DNA from: CAWJHE01 sp963842455
Lineage (GTDB): Bacteria > Chloroflexota > Anaerolineae > Anaerolineales > UBA4823
DNA length: 64,000 bases
Assembly: GCA_963842455.1 (NCBI GenBank)
Contig: CAWJHE010000014.1
Coordinates: 248,001-312,000, forward strand
Direction: 5' to 3'
A program made the position numbers and the translations under genes. The notes under the pieces are model-generated. The model searched no databases and was not told the origin of the DNA. It saw nothing but the letters and a program-made list of their open reading frames with translations. Positions 54,113 through 63,167 of the stretch are shown here, one piece after another. How positions within the stretch are numbered: the first letter of the stretch is position 1; each line of letters opens with the position of its first letter.

Positions 54113-55264
54113 ATGACAAAATTACTCGATCCCATCCGCCGGCTTTTTAACGGCATCCAGCCCCTGCCCACCGGACTGTACCACTACCAATCCCCACCGG
54201 ATGACCCACGCAATTATCGCCTGCACTTGAGGATGGAGGTGGACGGCGGCGGCATCCTGATCGTCAACGCCTCCACCGTGCTGCACCTGAACCAGACTGC
54301 AGCCGAGTACGCCTACTACATGGTCCAAAACCTGGATGTGGAGATGGCGGCTGACAAAATGGCGCGTCGTTACCAGATCGACCGGAATACAGCCAGGCAA
54401 GATTACCTGACCTTTGCCGAACGCATCCAGAGCCTGGTGAATACACCCGACCTGGACCCGGTCACCTTCCTGGATTTTGAACGTCAGGCGCCCTTTAGCG
54501 GGCAGATTTCCGCGCCTTATCGCCTAGATTGCGCCCTGACTTACCGGATGACACAAAGCGTTGAAGAGGCTGCGCCTGTGGACAGGGTCAAACGCGAGTT
54601 GAATACTGCTGAGTGGGTGCAAATTCTAAACAAAGCCTGGAAAACTGGCATCCCCCACATCATTTTTACCGGCGGAGAACCCACTTTACGCGATGACCTG
54701 CCTGAATTAATCGCAGCCGCCGAAGAAAATGGTCAGGTCACCGGCTTGCTTACAGATGGGATCAAACTTGCAGACGCAACTTACCTGGACCAATTGCTTC
54801 AAACCGGGTTGGACCATTTGATGATCATCCTGGAGCATACCAAAGACCTGGTTTGGAAAGCGCTGGAAAACGCTTTGCAAGCAGACCTCTTTGTAGCCGT
54901 GCATCTGACGCTGACAGAAAACAACCTGGAAGAAAACCTGACTTTACTGGAGCGCTTAGCGGAGATGGGGGTAAAAGCAATCTCGGTGAGCGCGACCCAC
55001 AAAGAGCTTGCCCCCCAACTGGAACAATTGCGCCAGAAAATCGCCCAATTAGAGCTCGATCTGGTCTGGAACCTGCCGACCCCTTACTCGGCAATGCATC
55101 CGGTTGCCCTGGAAACCGGTATCAGCGAACTTACCCAAGGCGCTGGCACAGCTTTTCTGTATCTGGAGCCCGACGGCGATGTACTGCCAGCCCAGGGAGT
55201 CAACCGTGTGTTGGGCAATTTCCTGAACGACAGCTGGGAGAAAATTTACAAGGCTGGGGCTTAA
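54113..55264 (+). CDS. Degenerate radical SAM paralogue without cluster cysteines
   Basis: 383 residues, clearly homologous to the preceding protein: a PqqD-like start (LHLRMEVDGGGILIVNASTVLHLNQTAAEYAY), APYRLDCALTYR and GIPHIIFTGGEPTLRDDLPELI. The CxxxCxxC motif is replaced by MTQSVEEAAPVD, the SPASM LPCQ is LPAQ, and the C-terminal cysteines are gone. It cannot bind the usual [4Fe-4S]-SAM centre. It may act as a peptide-binding or regulatory partner of the active enzyme. The intact frame over 383 codons argues that it is maintained. The 140-base gap before it holds a repeat-like stretch (54058-54094). Confidence 0.82.
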   Translation: MTKLLDPIRRLFNGIQPLPTGLYHYQSPPDDPRNYRLHLRMEVDGGGILIVNASTVLHLNQTAAEYAYYMVQNLDVEMAADKMARRYQIDRNTARQDYLTFAERIQSLVNTPDLDPVTFLDFERQAPFSGQISAPYRLDCALTYRMTQSVEEAAPVDRVKRELNTAEWVQILNKAWKTGIPHIIFTGGEPTLRDDLPELIAAAEENGQVTGLLTDGIKLADATYLDQLLQTGLDHLMIILEHTKDLVWKALENALQADLFVAVHLTLTENNLEENLTLLERLAEMGVKAISVSATHKELAPQLEQLRQKIAQLELDLVWNLPTPYSAMHPVALETGISELTQGAGTAFLYLEPDGDVLPAQGVNRVLGNFLNDSWEKIYKAGA

Positions 55265-55278
55265 AACCCTGCGGGAAC

Positions 55279-56084
55279 ATGCGGATACCCTCCAAGAACC
55301 GCCCTTTTTCAATAGCCGACTGGCGTAAGCGCTTCCAACAACAAGCTGATTGGACGCGTAGCTTGCGCCAGTATCTTTTACCGCGCCTCGGTCTGAAGGC
55401 GGGCAACAGAATTCTGGAAGTGGGCTGTGGGCCAGGGGTCATCCTGGATGAGATCAAGCAGCAAGTAAGCGGCGCTGAAACAGAATTTCCCCCAAGCAAT
55501 ATCCCGCAATTATTCGGCCTGGATATTCGCCATGATTACCTGGCGTATTATGCCAGACAAAATCCAGCTGTTCCGTTGGTTCAGGGGGATGCGCACAGCC
55601 TGCCATACGGGAGCTGCGCCTTCGACTTGGTGATCTGCCATTTCTTACTGTTGTGGGTGAACGATCCGGTGAGCGTTTTGCGTGAAATGCGGCGTGTCTG
55701 TCGAACGGCGGCTCTGTGCTGGCGCTGGCTGAACCGGATTACGGCGGGCGCATCGATTATCCGGATGCGCTGGCAGAGCTGGGCAACCTGCAGACAAAGG
55801 CGTTACATGAAAAAGGCGCTGACCCAGAAACGGGGCGCAAACTGGGCTCGATGTTTGCTCAGGCAGGATTGAGCGAGATCGAGGTGGGGGTCTTAGGCGG
55901 GCAATGGCGTAAAGATGTTTTGGAAAGCGAACGGGAACTGGAATGGCAGGTATTGAGACAGGACCTGGGGGATTTACTGAGCGAGGCGGCCTGGCAGGCG
56001 CTGGAAGAAACTGGACGGCAAGCCTACCAATCTGGCAGCCGCATTTTATATGTGCCTACCTTTTACGCCTGGGGCAGGAAATAA
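55279..56084 (+). CDS. Class I SAM-dependent methyltransferase (frameshifted in this sequence)
   Basis: About 268 residues from the ATG at 55279. Motif I is ILEVGCGPGVI; later blocks are LFGLDIRHDYL and CAFDLVICHFLLLWV (Methyltransf_11 type). One base is missing near 55707-55711. Adding a G gives VCRTGGSVLALAEPDYGGRIDYPDALAELG and a normal ending. It starts 14 bases after the degenerate radical SAM gene, so it belongs to the same operon and may modify the same product. The substrate is unknown; relatives act on small molecules, quinones or peptides. Confidence 0.82.
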
Positions 56085-56108
56085 AAGACACGCCATACAA
56101 TGATATCT

Positions 56109-56546
56109 CTAAACTCCCCCTTCAGGCAACACCCGCAACCCTTCCGCCAGGCCCGATTGCCATAATTTGCGGTCAAAGGTAGCCAGAAAAACATCGCGTG
56201 CTAATGACTCTCGCCAGATACAAGCGCTAGCAAGATGAACGGCATCAAAGCCTCGTAAATCATATTGGCAAGCCAAACGGTCAGCTCGATCAACAGTTGT
56301 TTCAGTAACCGGTAATCTTACAAAACTCTCCCATTCTGATCGAAAAACATCAAGGGTTCGGTTTTTTGTCACATGATCCACAAAATTCATGCGACAGAGA
56401 CGGCTTATAGCCGCAGATATCTCTGCACGGGTGATCAGACCGGTAGAAAGAACCTGGGCATGGGAAATCCAATTTTCTACCAGATCTGAGCCGGTTTCAA
56501 CCACATATCTTTTAACTAATGCACTAGCATCCAAATAAATGATCAT
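56109..56546 (-). CDS. vapC: PIN-domain ribonuclease toxin, VapC family
   Basis: 145 residues. Acidic PIN residues are present: LDASALVK (Asp ~6), TRAEISAA (Glu ~42), GFDAVHLASA (Asp ~99) and ATFDRKLW (Asp ~124). VapC toxins cut tRNA or rRNA. The start overlaps the antitoxin stop by four bases. Confidence 0.9.
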   Translation of the reverse strand: MIIYLDASALVKRYVVETGSDLVENWISHAQVLSTGLITRAEISAAISRLCRMNFVDHVTKNRTLDVFRSEWESFVRLPVTETTVDRADRLACQYDLRGFDAVHLASACIWRESLARDVFLATFDRKLWQSGLAEGLRVLPEGGV

Positions 56547-56818
56547 TCTCTCATCTCTAACAACAGATCGGATGCCAAACGGTCACCTGTATTTACCAAT
56601 GGAGATGAAGATGGGCCAAGTTTCTTTCCATTCCATTTAATCACGCCTGCTCTAAGCAAATGTTCGATTTGTCCATCCAAATCATCAGCGATTGGTAAAA
56701 TGCGCCCAACTTCCTTACCATGATCCGTAATCGTGATGACCTGTCCTCCACGTACCTTACGTAGATATGCACTCAGGTTTTCCTTTAGATCACGAATACC
56801 AACATAAATTTCATCCAA
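56543..56818 (-). CDS. Phd/YefM-type antitoxin
   Basis: 91 residues from a TTG at 56818 with GGAGGT six bases upstream. The N-terminal DNA-binding part is typical of Phd/YefM (VGIRDLKENLSAYLRKVRGGQVITITDHGKEVGRILPI); the C-terminal part should wrap the toxin. It is the first gene of the pair with the PIN toxin. Confidence 0.85.
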   Translation of the reverse strand: MDEIYVGIRDLKENLSAYLRKVRGGQVITITDHGKEVGRILPIADDLDGQIEHLLRAGVIKWNGKKLGPSSSPLVNTGDRLASDLLLEMRE

Positions 56819-56835
56819 GAAACACCTCCAGCTTA

Positions 56836-56860
56836 TGACCACATTATAACATAGTAGTCA
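56836..56860 (-). promoter_or_regulatory. Toxin-antitoxin promoter with inverted-repeat operator
   Basis: TGACCAC (56836-56842) and GTAGTCA (56854-56860) form an inverted repeat with one mismatch that brackets a -10-like TATAAT on the minus strand. This fits autoregulation by the antitoxin complex. Confidence 0.55.
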
Positions 56861-56978
56861 CAATTTTGATACTAACCTTTTTTAACAAACAGCGAAAATA
56901 TTAACTTAAAGCAATATGTGTCACATATTTATTACGTATAATAATTTCATTATACTATTTTTCACAAGGAGATTGATC

Positions 56979-57833
56979 ATGGATAAAAAGCACCAAACTG
57001 CAAGGACCATTATGGCTATCGTGGCTGTGGTGGTGGGACTGTATTTTGTCTTCTTGGCGCCTGCCCAACTGGATAACACCCAGTTCACTTTGATTTGGAA
57101 GCAAACCAAGCAAGGCACAACTTTTGGCCCCGGCCCTCTCAGCCGCTTATATCTCGGAACCCTGCTGCGCGGCGCAATCATTATGGCGGGACTTGCCTTA
57201 ATCGCCATAGCTTATGAGCTTTACAAGGGGAAAAAATGGGCACGTCCCTTTGCCCTGACCATGCTAGCAGTTGCCCCCATCGGCGCTTTCTTTGTCGGTT
57301 TGGGCTACCTGGAAAATATCGGTGGTTTCCCGCCAGCCTGGGCAGTTTTCATCATTGGTCTCCTGGCTTTTTGGGCAATCCTGTTATTGGAACCCAATGA
57401 CAAGCAAACCAAAATTGCTCAATTCGTGGTCATCACCCTGGTAGGTATGCTGGGAACGCAAGCCTTTACCCTGGCGCCGCACACCTATCGCCTGATGGCG
57501 CAGGATTATGGCAAGGCTATTAAGGTACCCGAGGTCAACATTCTGCTGCATTCCGGTCCCATTATGCTAATCCTGATCTTCCTGTGCTGGTTCGCTATCC
57601 CTCAACTGGCTGAAGGCAAAGAAAAAGGCTGGTGGATGGCATTAATCTCCGGTTTGAGCATCGCTGTGGCGGGTTTCCCAGTGCATGTGCTGCGACCGAC
57701 TGCTTCCCTGGTACCGGAAGGCACTCTGGCAGCTTCACCGTTCACCTCCACCTATTTTATGGCGGCTCTGCAGGGTGTCATCCTGGTGATTATCTTGCTC
57801 ATCCCCTATTTTAAAAAGCAATTTACGAAATAG
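56979..57833 (+). CDS. Multi-spanning membrane protein of unknown function
   Basis: 284 residues from the ATG at 56979, which has AAGGAG before it. About eight hydrophobic helices and a short lysine-rich end (YFKKQFTK). No transporter or enzyme signature recognised. A TATACT lies ~25 bases upstream, and a strong terminator lies ~90 bases downstream, so it is probably a single-gene unit. Confidence 0.7.
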   Translation: MDKKHQTARTIMAIVAVVVGLYFVFLAPAQLDNTQFTLIWKQTKQGTTFGPGPLSRLYLGTLLRGAIIMAGLALIAIAYELYKGKKWARPFALTMLAVAPIGAFFVGLGYLENIGGFPPAWAVFIIGLLAFWAILLLEPNDKQTKIAQFVVITLVGMLGTQAFTLAPHTYRLMAQDYGKAIKVPEVNILLHSGPIMLILIFLCWFAIPQLAEGKEKGWWMALISGLSIAVAGFPVHVLRPTASLVPEGTLAASPFTSTYFMAALQGVILVIILLIPYFKKQFTK

Positions 57834-57925
57834 AGTTTCAGACAAATGAATAGCGATCTTGAAATTTTTCTACTTCGCACAGGGGGGAAAATCGCGAAAA
57901 ACAGGGTGTAGAAACAAGATCGTAA

Positions 57926-57960
57926 AAGCCCCCTGGCAATTGATGCCAGGGGGCTTATTT
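57926..57960 (+). terminator. Intrinsic terminator
   Basis: AAGCCCCCTGGCA and TGCCAGGGGGCTT form a 13-bp stem with an ATTGA loop, followed by ATTT. Confidence 0.85.
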
Positions 57961-58097
57961 ACTTGTAGAACCCATATGTACAACAAACTTAGTTTGTTCT
58001 CTAGTTGTTGCTTGAGCTGCTTGCCCCAGCTAGTACTGCATCAAATAAGTTTTCGATAGTTAAAATTCTCCAATAGCCAGAAATGAGTTGGCAATGG

Positions 58098-58744
58098 CGA
58101 TGAAATACAATGTAGACTTGAGCAAAAAACGAATAGGCGAGTTAGTTTCACTTAACCAAAAGATTCAGCCTGGTGCTAGAAAAATCAAGTTGGCATACAT
58201 TCGACTATTGGTTGACTCTGGGAAATCCTATTTTGAAGTAGCTGAACTTATATAAACAAGTTGGTTGACGGTTCTGCGAACGCGACAAAGATATGTTGGA
58301 GGCGGTCTGGATTCTGCGCTTAATTAATTGCCACGGGCAGGAAGGCTGCCTAAATATGACTACCAGTATCGTCGGGAAGGTAATTGCAACCTGTTCAAGT
58401 TTCTGTAGCTCCTGGTAGGTTGGCGGCACATCAAAGTCACTACCCATTCACCCGCTGCTTTTTATGTGGCCTTTTCACCGGAGCAAGCTCATTACCTCGC
58501 CAAGAAACTGGAGTATCACGATACGCTGGAACATAGCAGCTGGTTGAACATGGCTGAAGTTGAAATCTCTGTTCTGACTGAACAATGTTTGGATCGCAGG
58601 TTGGCCAGCCAGGCAATCGGCGCCAGTGAAGTTTGTGCTTGGGAAGTTGAACTGAACGCCGGCCGGGCAACTATCGATTGGCGTTTCACCATCTCGAATG
58701 CTAGGGATAAACTCAAGAAATTGTATCCGGTGGGAGAAGAGTAA
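58098..58744 (+). pseudogene. IS630-family transposase remnant
   Basis: The N-terminal helix-turn-helix part survives in two frames (ARKIKLAYIRLLVDSG and VLRTRQRYVGGGLDSALN), followed by LPRAGRLPKYD. The C-terminal part is recognisable (THSPAAFYVAFSPEQAHYLAKKLEYHDTLEHSSWLNMAEVEISVLTEQCLDRRL to DWRFTISNARDKLKKLYP), with the last catalytic Glu in MAEVE. The middle with the first two catalytic Asp is deleted, and frameshifts and stops occur. No terminal inverted repeats were found. The following ~160 bases up to the BNR gene carry nothing recognisable. Confidence 0.85.
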
Positions 58745-58907
58745 TGATGGCCAACGCGGGCATAAGCTGCCCGGTGGTTTTTAGCTGGCGACCCGGCTAG
58801 CAAGGTATTTTCGCCGCGAACACACCTGGGCGGCCGCTCAGCGACGCCGGGTCTGATTAATGCGGGGTTAACCGCGACAAATATTTTTACGAAAGTGCTC
58901 TCCCAAA

Positions 58908-60023
58908 TTAGCGCACTACGAATGGTAGAAATACAGTTTCATCAAGATATAGACTTACATATAAGCTATTGCCTTGTACGTATTGTCTTGTATTATCAAT
59001 TGGATCTATTTCAAAAGTCCATGATGTTGTTACTTGGCTACCATCCACTGCTCGGTCTAGCTTCATCCAGCTCTCTCCACTATCGACACTTCTTGTAACT
59101 GATCGATACTGGCTAGTTAAGTACAGTGTGCTGTTATCAAACTGATCGATATAAACAGAATCGTAACACGGTTCTGGGGTTTGCAACTGATCCCAGGTAG
59201 AGCCCCCATCTTCACTTTTATAAAGTTGACATTGCAAGCGATAATAAATGTTTGAATTAATTGGATCAACAGCAAAAGAATTGGCAATAATACCACTATT
59301 AGCCCAAGTGAGACCTGCGTTCTCGCTAATAAAAACTCCCTCATCCTTAACTACAGCATATATCTTAGATGGATTATGGTTATCAACAAGAATTTGCGTA
59401 ACAATTCTGTTATTGGGACCTGTTAATGGAATTGTTACCCAAGTGTCACCCCTATCTTCGGATCGATATATATACGGAGTTCCAACTGCTGAGCCTGCCA
59501 TCACAAGCGTAGAAGTAATTGGATGAACAACAAGGGCTGAAAATCCAATTGGAACTGGTGAGATGCCTTCATTCTTCTCTGTCCATGTTTGTCCACTATC
59601 ATCGCTCCGATATATACCTTCGGAAATTCTTAGGCCAGCATATATATAATTCGGGGAAATAGGATCAATAGCTACTCTATCTCCGTTCGAAGATAATGGC
59701 AATCCAACAGTGTTTGTAATCCAAGACGTTCCAAAATCATTAGAATATATAACCGGAATAGATGTATTATCAGTGGCTATGTAAATATTTGCTGAATTTG
59801 TAGGATTGATTGCTATATCATGGACATGAACATAAATGCTACTCGGCAAACTTAACTGTTTCCACAAAACAGGAACAAGGGGATCAATGAAGGTATTCTG
59901 TGGTTGCTTGTATATTAACGCTGAAATGAGGGGATCTTTAGCTGTAACAAAAATGTTTGGCATTACTAAAATCCCCATGGTTAGAAGAGACAGTATTATG
60001 AAGCCTATTTGTTTACGTTGCAT
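58908..60023 (-). CDS. Secreted BNR/sortilin-type beta-propeller protein
   Basis: 371 residues from the ATG at 60023. Signal peptide, then repeated Asp-box-like units with SxDxGxTW: YSNDFGTSWI, RSDDSGQTWT, RSEDRGDTWV, SENAGLTWA, KSEDGGSTWD and RSVDSGESWM. These form a beta-propeller as in exo-sialidase-like or Ycf48-like proteins. The C-terminus VFLPFVVR resembles the short LP-containing tails seen on other secreted Chloroflexota proteins. The gene is markedly more AT-rich than its neighbours, which suggests recent transfer. No catalytic residues identified. Confidence 0.8.
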   Translation of the reverse strand: MQRKQIGFIILSLLTMGILVMPNIFVTAKDPLISALIYKQPQNTFIDPLVPVLWKQLSLPSSIYVHVHDIAINPTNSANIYIATDNTSIPVIYSNDFGTSWITNTVGLPLSSNGDRVAIDPISPNYIYAGLRISEGIYRSDDSGQTWTEKNEGISPVPIGFSALVVHPITSTLVMAGSAVGTPYIYRSEDRGDTWVTIPLTGPNNRIVTQILVDNHNPSKIYAVVKDEGVFISENAGLTWANSGIIANSFAVDPINSNIYYRLQCQLYKSEDGGSTWDQLQTPEPCYDSVYIDQFDNSTLYLTSQYRSVTRSVDSGESWMKLDRAVDGSQVTTSWTFEIDPIDNTRQYVQGNSLYVSLYLDETVFLPFVVR

Positions 60024-60082
60024 TGTATGTTTTCTCCCTGACAAAACGATAAGAGAAGCCACAAAGCCGAGCAATACGTTTT

Positions 60083-60490
60083 CTACGGCGAATCCATGCG
60101 GTATTGACGGGCGATTATTTCATACAGAATATCAAGATCAACATCATCCAATTTATTGATGTAGAGACAAGCAACCGATTTCTTGTGTTTGCCGAGCTTA
60201 GCGTAGAGTTCCTTTGCCCCTTCGAATTCGTCGCCGACATAAAAGGTCATGTTTGCTTTGCGTGGCGAAAAACCGGCTGCTGGCATATCTCCCTCGCGCC
60301 CTGTCTTATAGATATAATGAAGCGATCCAAAGCCGATAATAGATGGTCCCCACATAACTGGAGGCAGCGCGGTAATTTCCTTGTAGATCTTCAGGGCTGT
60401 CAATGTATCATTGCGACGGCGGGAGTTTTCAATATTAGCGATGAAGTCATCAACAGATGCCGAGGTAGGTTTAGTCTTGTTTTCAGCCAT
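60083..60490 (-). CDS. DUF1801 (YdhG-like) domain protein
   Basis: 135 residues from the second Met; an ATG four codons earlier is possible. DUF1801 features: SVDDFIANIENSRRRNDTLTALKIYKEITALPPVMWGPSIIGFGSLHY and AAGFSPRKANMTFYV. The family adopts a YdhG/YjbR-like fold of unclear function and is found widely on accessory DNA. It ends in DILYEIIARQYRMDSP. The ~290 bases upstream are AT-rich with no feature seen. Confidence 0.85.
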   Translation of the reverse strand: MAENKTKPTSASVDDFIANIENSRRRNDTLTALKIYKEITALPPVMWGPSIIGFGSLHYIYKTGREGDMPAAGFSPRKANMTFYVGDEFEGAKELYAKLGKHKKSVACLYINKLDDVDLDILYEIIARQYRMDSP

Positions 60491-60781
60491 ATCTGCCTCC
60501 ATGTAGGTAATTATTTATACCGATCAATGCGATGTTGATACGAGTAAATAGTATTGAGCCATCAAGATGTATAAATCGCAATACAGACTGCAATTCCAGA
60601 TCAGATCGGGCCACCTAACTATTAATTATACAGATTTGTGCTCTACTTCAGATTCAAAGTATAGCAAATCAATTTTAGTATAATTTTCTGAATAATCGTC
60701 CACTTGTCATAAGCTAATTGAGCATGATACTACGGCCCAGCACAAGTATTATATACCTGAACCGTTGTTAGAGATGTTTCT

Positions 60782-61150
60782 GTGTCCGAAACAACCTCAC
60801 CCAAACCCAAAAAACTGCTTGACCAACTACGGGATGCCATTCGCATCAAACACTATTCCTATTCCACAGAGAAAACCTATGTCCATTGGGCGAAATGCTG
60901 TACGGCTGCGGCTTACGCCTGATGGAATGCCTGCACCTGCGGGTCAAAGACATTGACTTTGAGCAGTCCCAAATCGTTGTTCGTGAAGGTAAGGGCGTAA
61001 AAGATCGCTTGACGATGTCGCCTGTCAGCCTGATCGAACCGTTGAAAGCGCAAATTGCTTTTGTGCAAAAACAGCACACCCGTGACCTGGCAAATGGATA
61101 TGGCTCGGTGGAGCTGCGCCAGATTTTACTCAAATCGTGCTGCCTAACAA
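60782..61150 (+). pseudogene. Integron-type tyrosine recombinase remnant
   Basis: A GTG-started piece KKLLDQLRDAIRIKHYSYSTEKTYVHW is the N-terminal core-binding part. It is fused, out of frame, to EMLYGCGLRLMECLHLRVKDIDF ... IVVREGKGVKDRLTM from the start of the catalytic domain. About one hundred codons between them are lost, and the distal HxxR...Y catalytic part is missing. The GLRLMECLRLRVKDIDF block is typical of IntI-like integrases in this phylum. Confidence 0.82.
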
Positions 61151-61200
61151 AATTTTTTTGATAAGGTACCAGGTATTCTATGCGATTACCTGATCAGATT

Positions 61201-61285
61201 ATTTGCCTCCGGCAAATCCGCAAACTGAAGTTTGCGTTACATTTACTTCTCCTTAGCAACCTTCGCGTCCTTAGCGGTTCCCCCA
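61201..61285. repeat. Dispersed palindromic repeats (REP-like)
   Basis: Two adjacent hairpins, ATTTGCC-TCC-GGCAAAT (61201-61217) and GCAAACT-GA-AGTTTGC (61220-61235), followed by GTTACAT and then CCTTAGCAACCTTCGCGTCC-type sequence. The second hairpin with GTTACAT is the core of the 30-bp unit amplified in rlmI. Confidence 0.75.
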
Positions 61286-61287
61286 CC

Positions 61288-63121
61288 TTATTCCAGCCCA
61301 TAGCCTACTCGAAAAAGCGGCGCACCGTCAGATGGATTCCTGACCTGCTGCATATCACGCGGCCAGTTATAGCGCAATTTACCCGTAAATGGCTGGTCGC
61401 CAAAGAGCACATCTGCCATGCCAAGCCCCTCGCTGCCTGGCAACCAGGCGGCTACCAAAGCATCCATTAGCGGCAGCTGACCGGTCAGCACCAGGGGTCG
61501 CCCTGAGTAAAGGATCACAACCAGGCGCTGGCAGCGGGCGCGCATACGTTCCAGCAAGGCAACATCTTCTGCCGGCAGGGTCAGGTCGGCGCGGTCGCCA
61601 AATCCTTCGGCATAGGGCGGCTCGGCGATGACCGCGATGCCTACTTCCGCCTGCTCACCATCCAGGGTTTCGAAGCTGCCTGACGGATCGTAGCTCACCC
61701 GGCTAGTTTCAGAAACAGCTGCACGGATGCCATCCAACAGCGTATCGCCCATCGTGATCGCTCCAGGTTTACCCAGCCATTCGATGGTCCAGCCGCCGCA
61801 CTGCAGACCGATATCATTCGCAGCCTGACCGCCGACCAGCAGATTGGGTATCGATTTATCCAGAGGCAAGGTCTGCCCATCATTTTTCAGCAAGACCAGT
61901 GAGCGAGAGACCGCTTCTCGCGCCAAAGCCCGGTGTGCGTCCGAACCAACCAGGTCGAGTAAAGCTTGATCAAGGTAGTTGCGGTCAAAAACGCCGGCTG
62001 CCAGCTTGACGCGCAAAATTCTACGCACGGCATCATCCACTCGCGGTAGGGAGATATCGCCCTTTGCGACTGCTTGCTTCATGGTGTTGATAAAGCGCCG
62101 GAAATCCCAGGGAACCATGCACATATCCACGCCGGCATTGACGGAGATCACCACCGCCTTGTAATAATCCGGATCCAGCTGGTCCATGCCTGCCCAATCG
62201 GAAATGATAAAACCTGCAGAAGCCCAATTCTCCTTTGAGCACTTCCGTGAGCAGGTAATGGTGCCCATGCAATTTCTTGCCCTGCCAGCTGGAGAAAGAG
62301 GCCATCACGATTTGCGCTCCTGCCGCCAGAGCAGCCTGGTAAGGCGGCAGATGGACTTTTCGCAGGGTTTCTTCATCCATCTGGGTGTTGCCCTGGTCAA
62401 TGGTGAAGGCAAACATGCCGTCATCTCCAGGATAATCGTAACCCGGCGGGATGGGGAAGCGCATGCGGGATGTACCCCACTCGGCTGCGCCATCTGCCAG
62501 GTAATGTTTGGGATTAGCCAACACGGATAGCGGGTCATTGAGCTGGTCGCCTTGCGACCCACGGATATAGGCCACGCCTAGATCCGCCACCAACTGGGGA
62601 TCCTGGGCATAGCCTTCATAGAAACGCCCCCAACGCAGGTCTTGAGGTACAGCAATGGTCGGGGCAAAATTCCAGGAAACGCCGGTGGCTGCCAGCTCCA
62701 CTGCAGTCGCCCTGGCAATGCGCTCGACCAGATCTGGATCGCCGGCAGCTCCCAAACCGACATTGTGGGGAAAGATCGTCGCCCCAACCACGTTGTTATG
62801 TCCATGAACTGCATCCACCCCGTACAGGATGGGAATGCCCAGCCTGGACTGTAGGGCGCCTTTCTGGAAGGATGAGACCATCTCAGCCCAATCGGCAGGC
62901 GTGTTCCTGGCTGGATTACCCCCGCCACCGCTCAGCACCGAACCAATGGCATACTCGCGCACGTCATCGGGGGTCAAGCTGTTCTTTTCCACCTGGGTCA
63001 TCTGCCCAATTTTCTCGTCCAGTGTCATGCGCGCTAAAAGATCATCCAGGCGCGTATCGATGGCGAGGTGTAGGATCTGGGTAGATTGGGGCTCGTGAGT
63101 TGGGTGGGTCGGATTGTTCAA
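61288..63121 (-). CDS. Glycoside hydrolase family 3 beta-glucosidase-like enzyme (frameshifted in this sequence)
   Basis: About 610 residues from a TTG at 63121. The N-terminal GH3 barrel begins LDDLLARMTLDEKIGQMTQVE and carries the nucleophile Asp in ISDWAGMD. The C-terminal alpha/beta domain follows (SLVLLKNDGQTLPL, VVILYSGRPLVLTGQLPLMDALVAAWLPGSEG). One extra base near 62219 splits the frame between KGELGF and GFIISDWAG. Removing it gives a full-length enzyme. No signal peptide, so cytoplasmic. It probably hydrolyses terminal beta-glucosides or related oligosaccharides. Confidence 0.88.
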
Positions 63122-63167
63122 AATTCTGATTTCTGCTCAAATTCATAGCATTACCTTATGTGATGGA

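Noticed and set aside
57857..58059. Short open frame of 66 codons after the membrane protein
   Set aside because: It spans the intrinsic terminator and has no conserved features.
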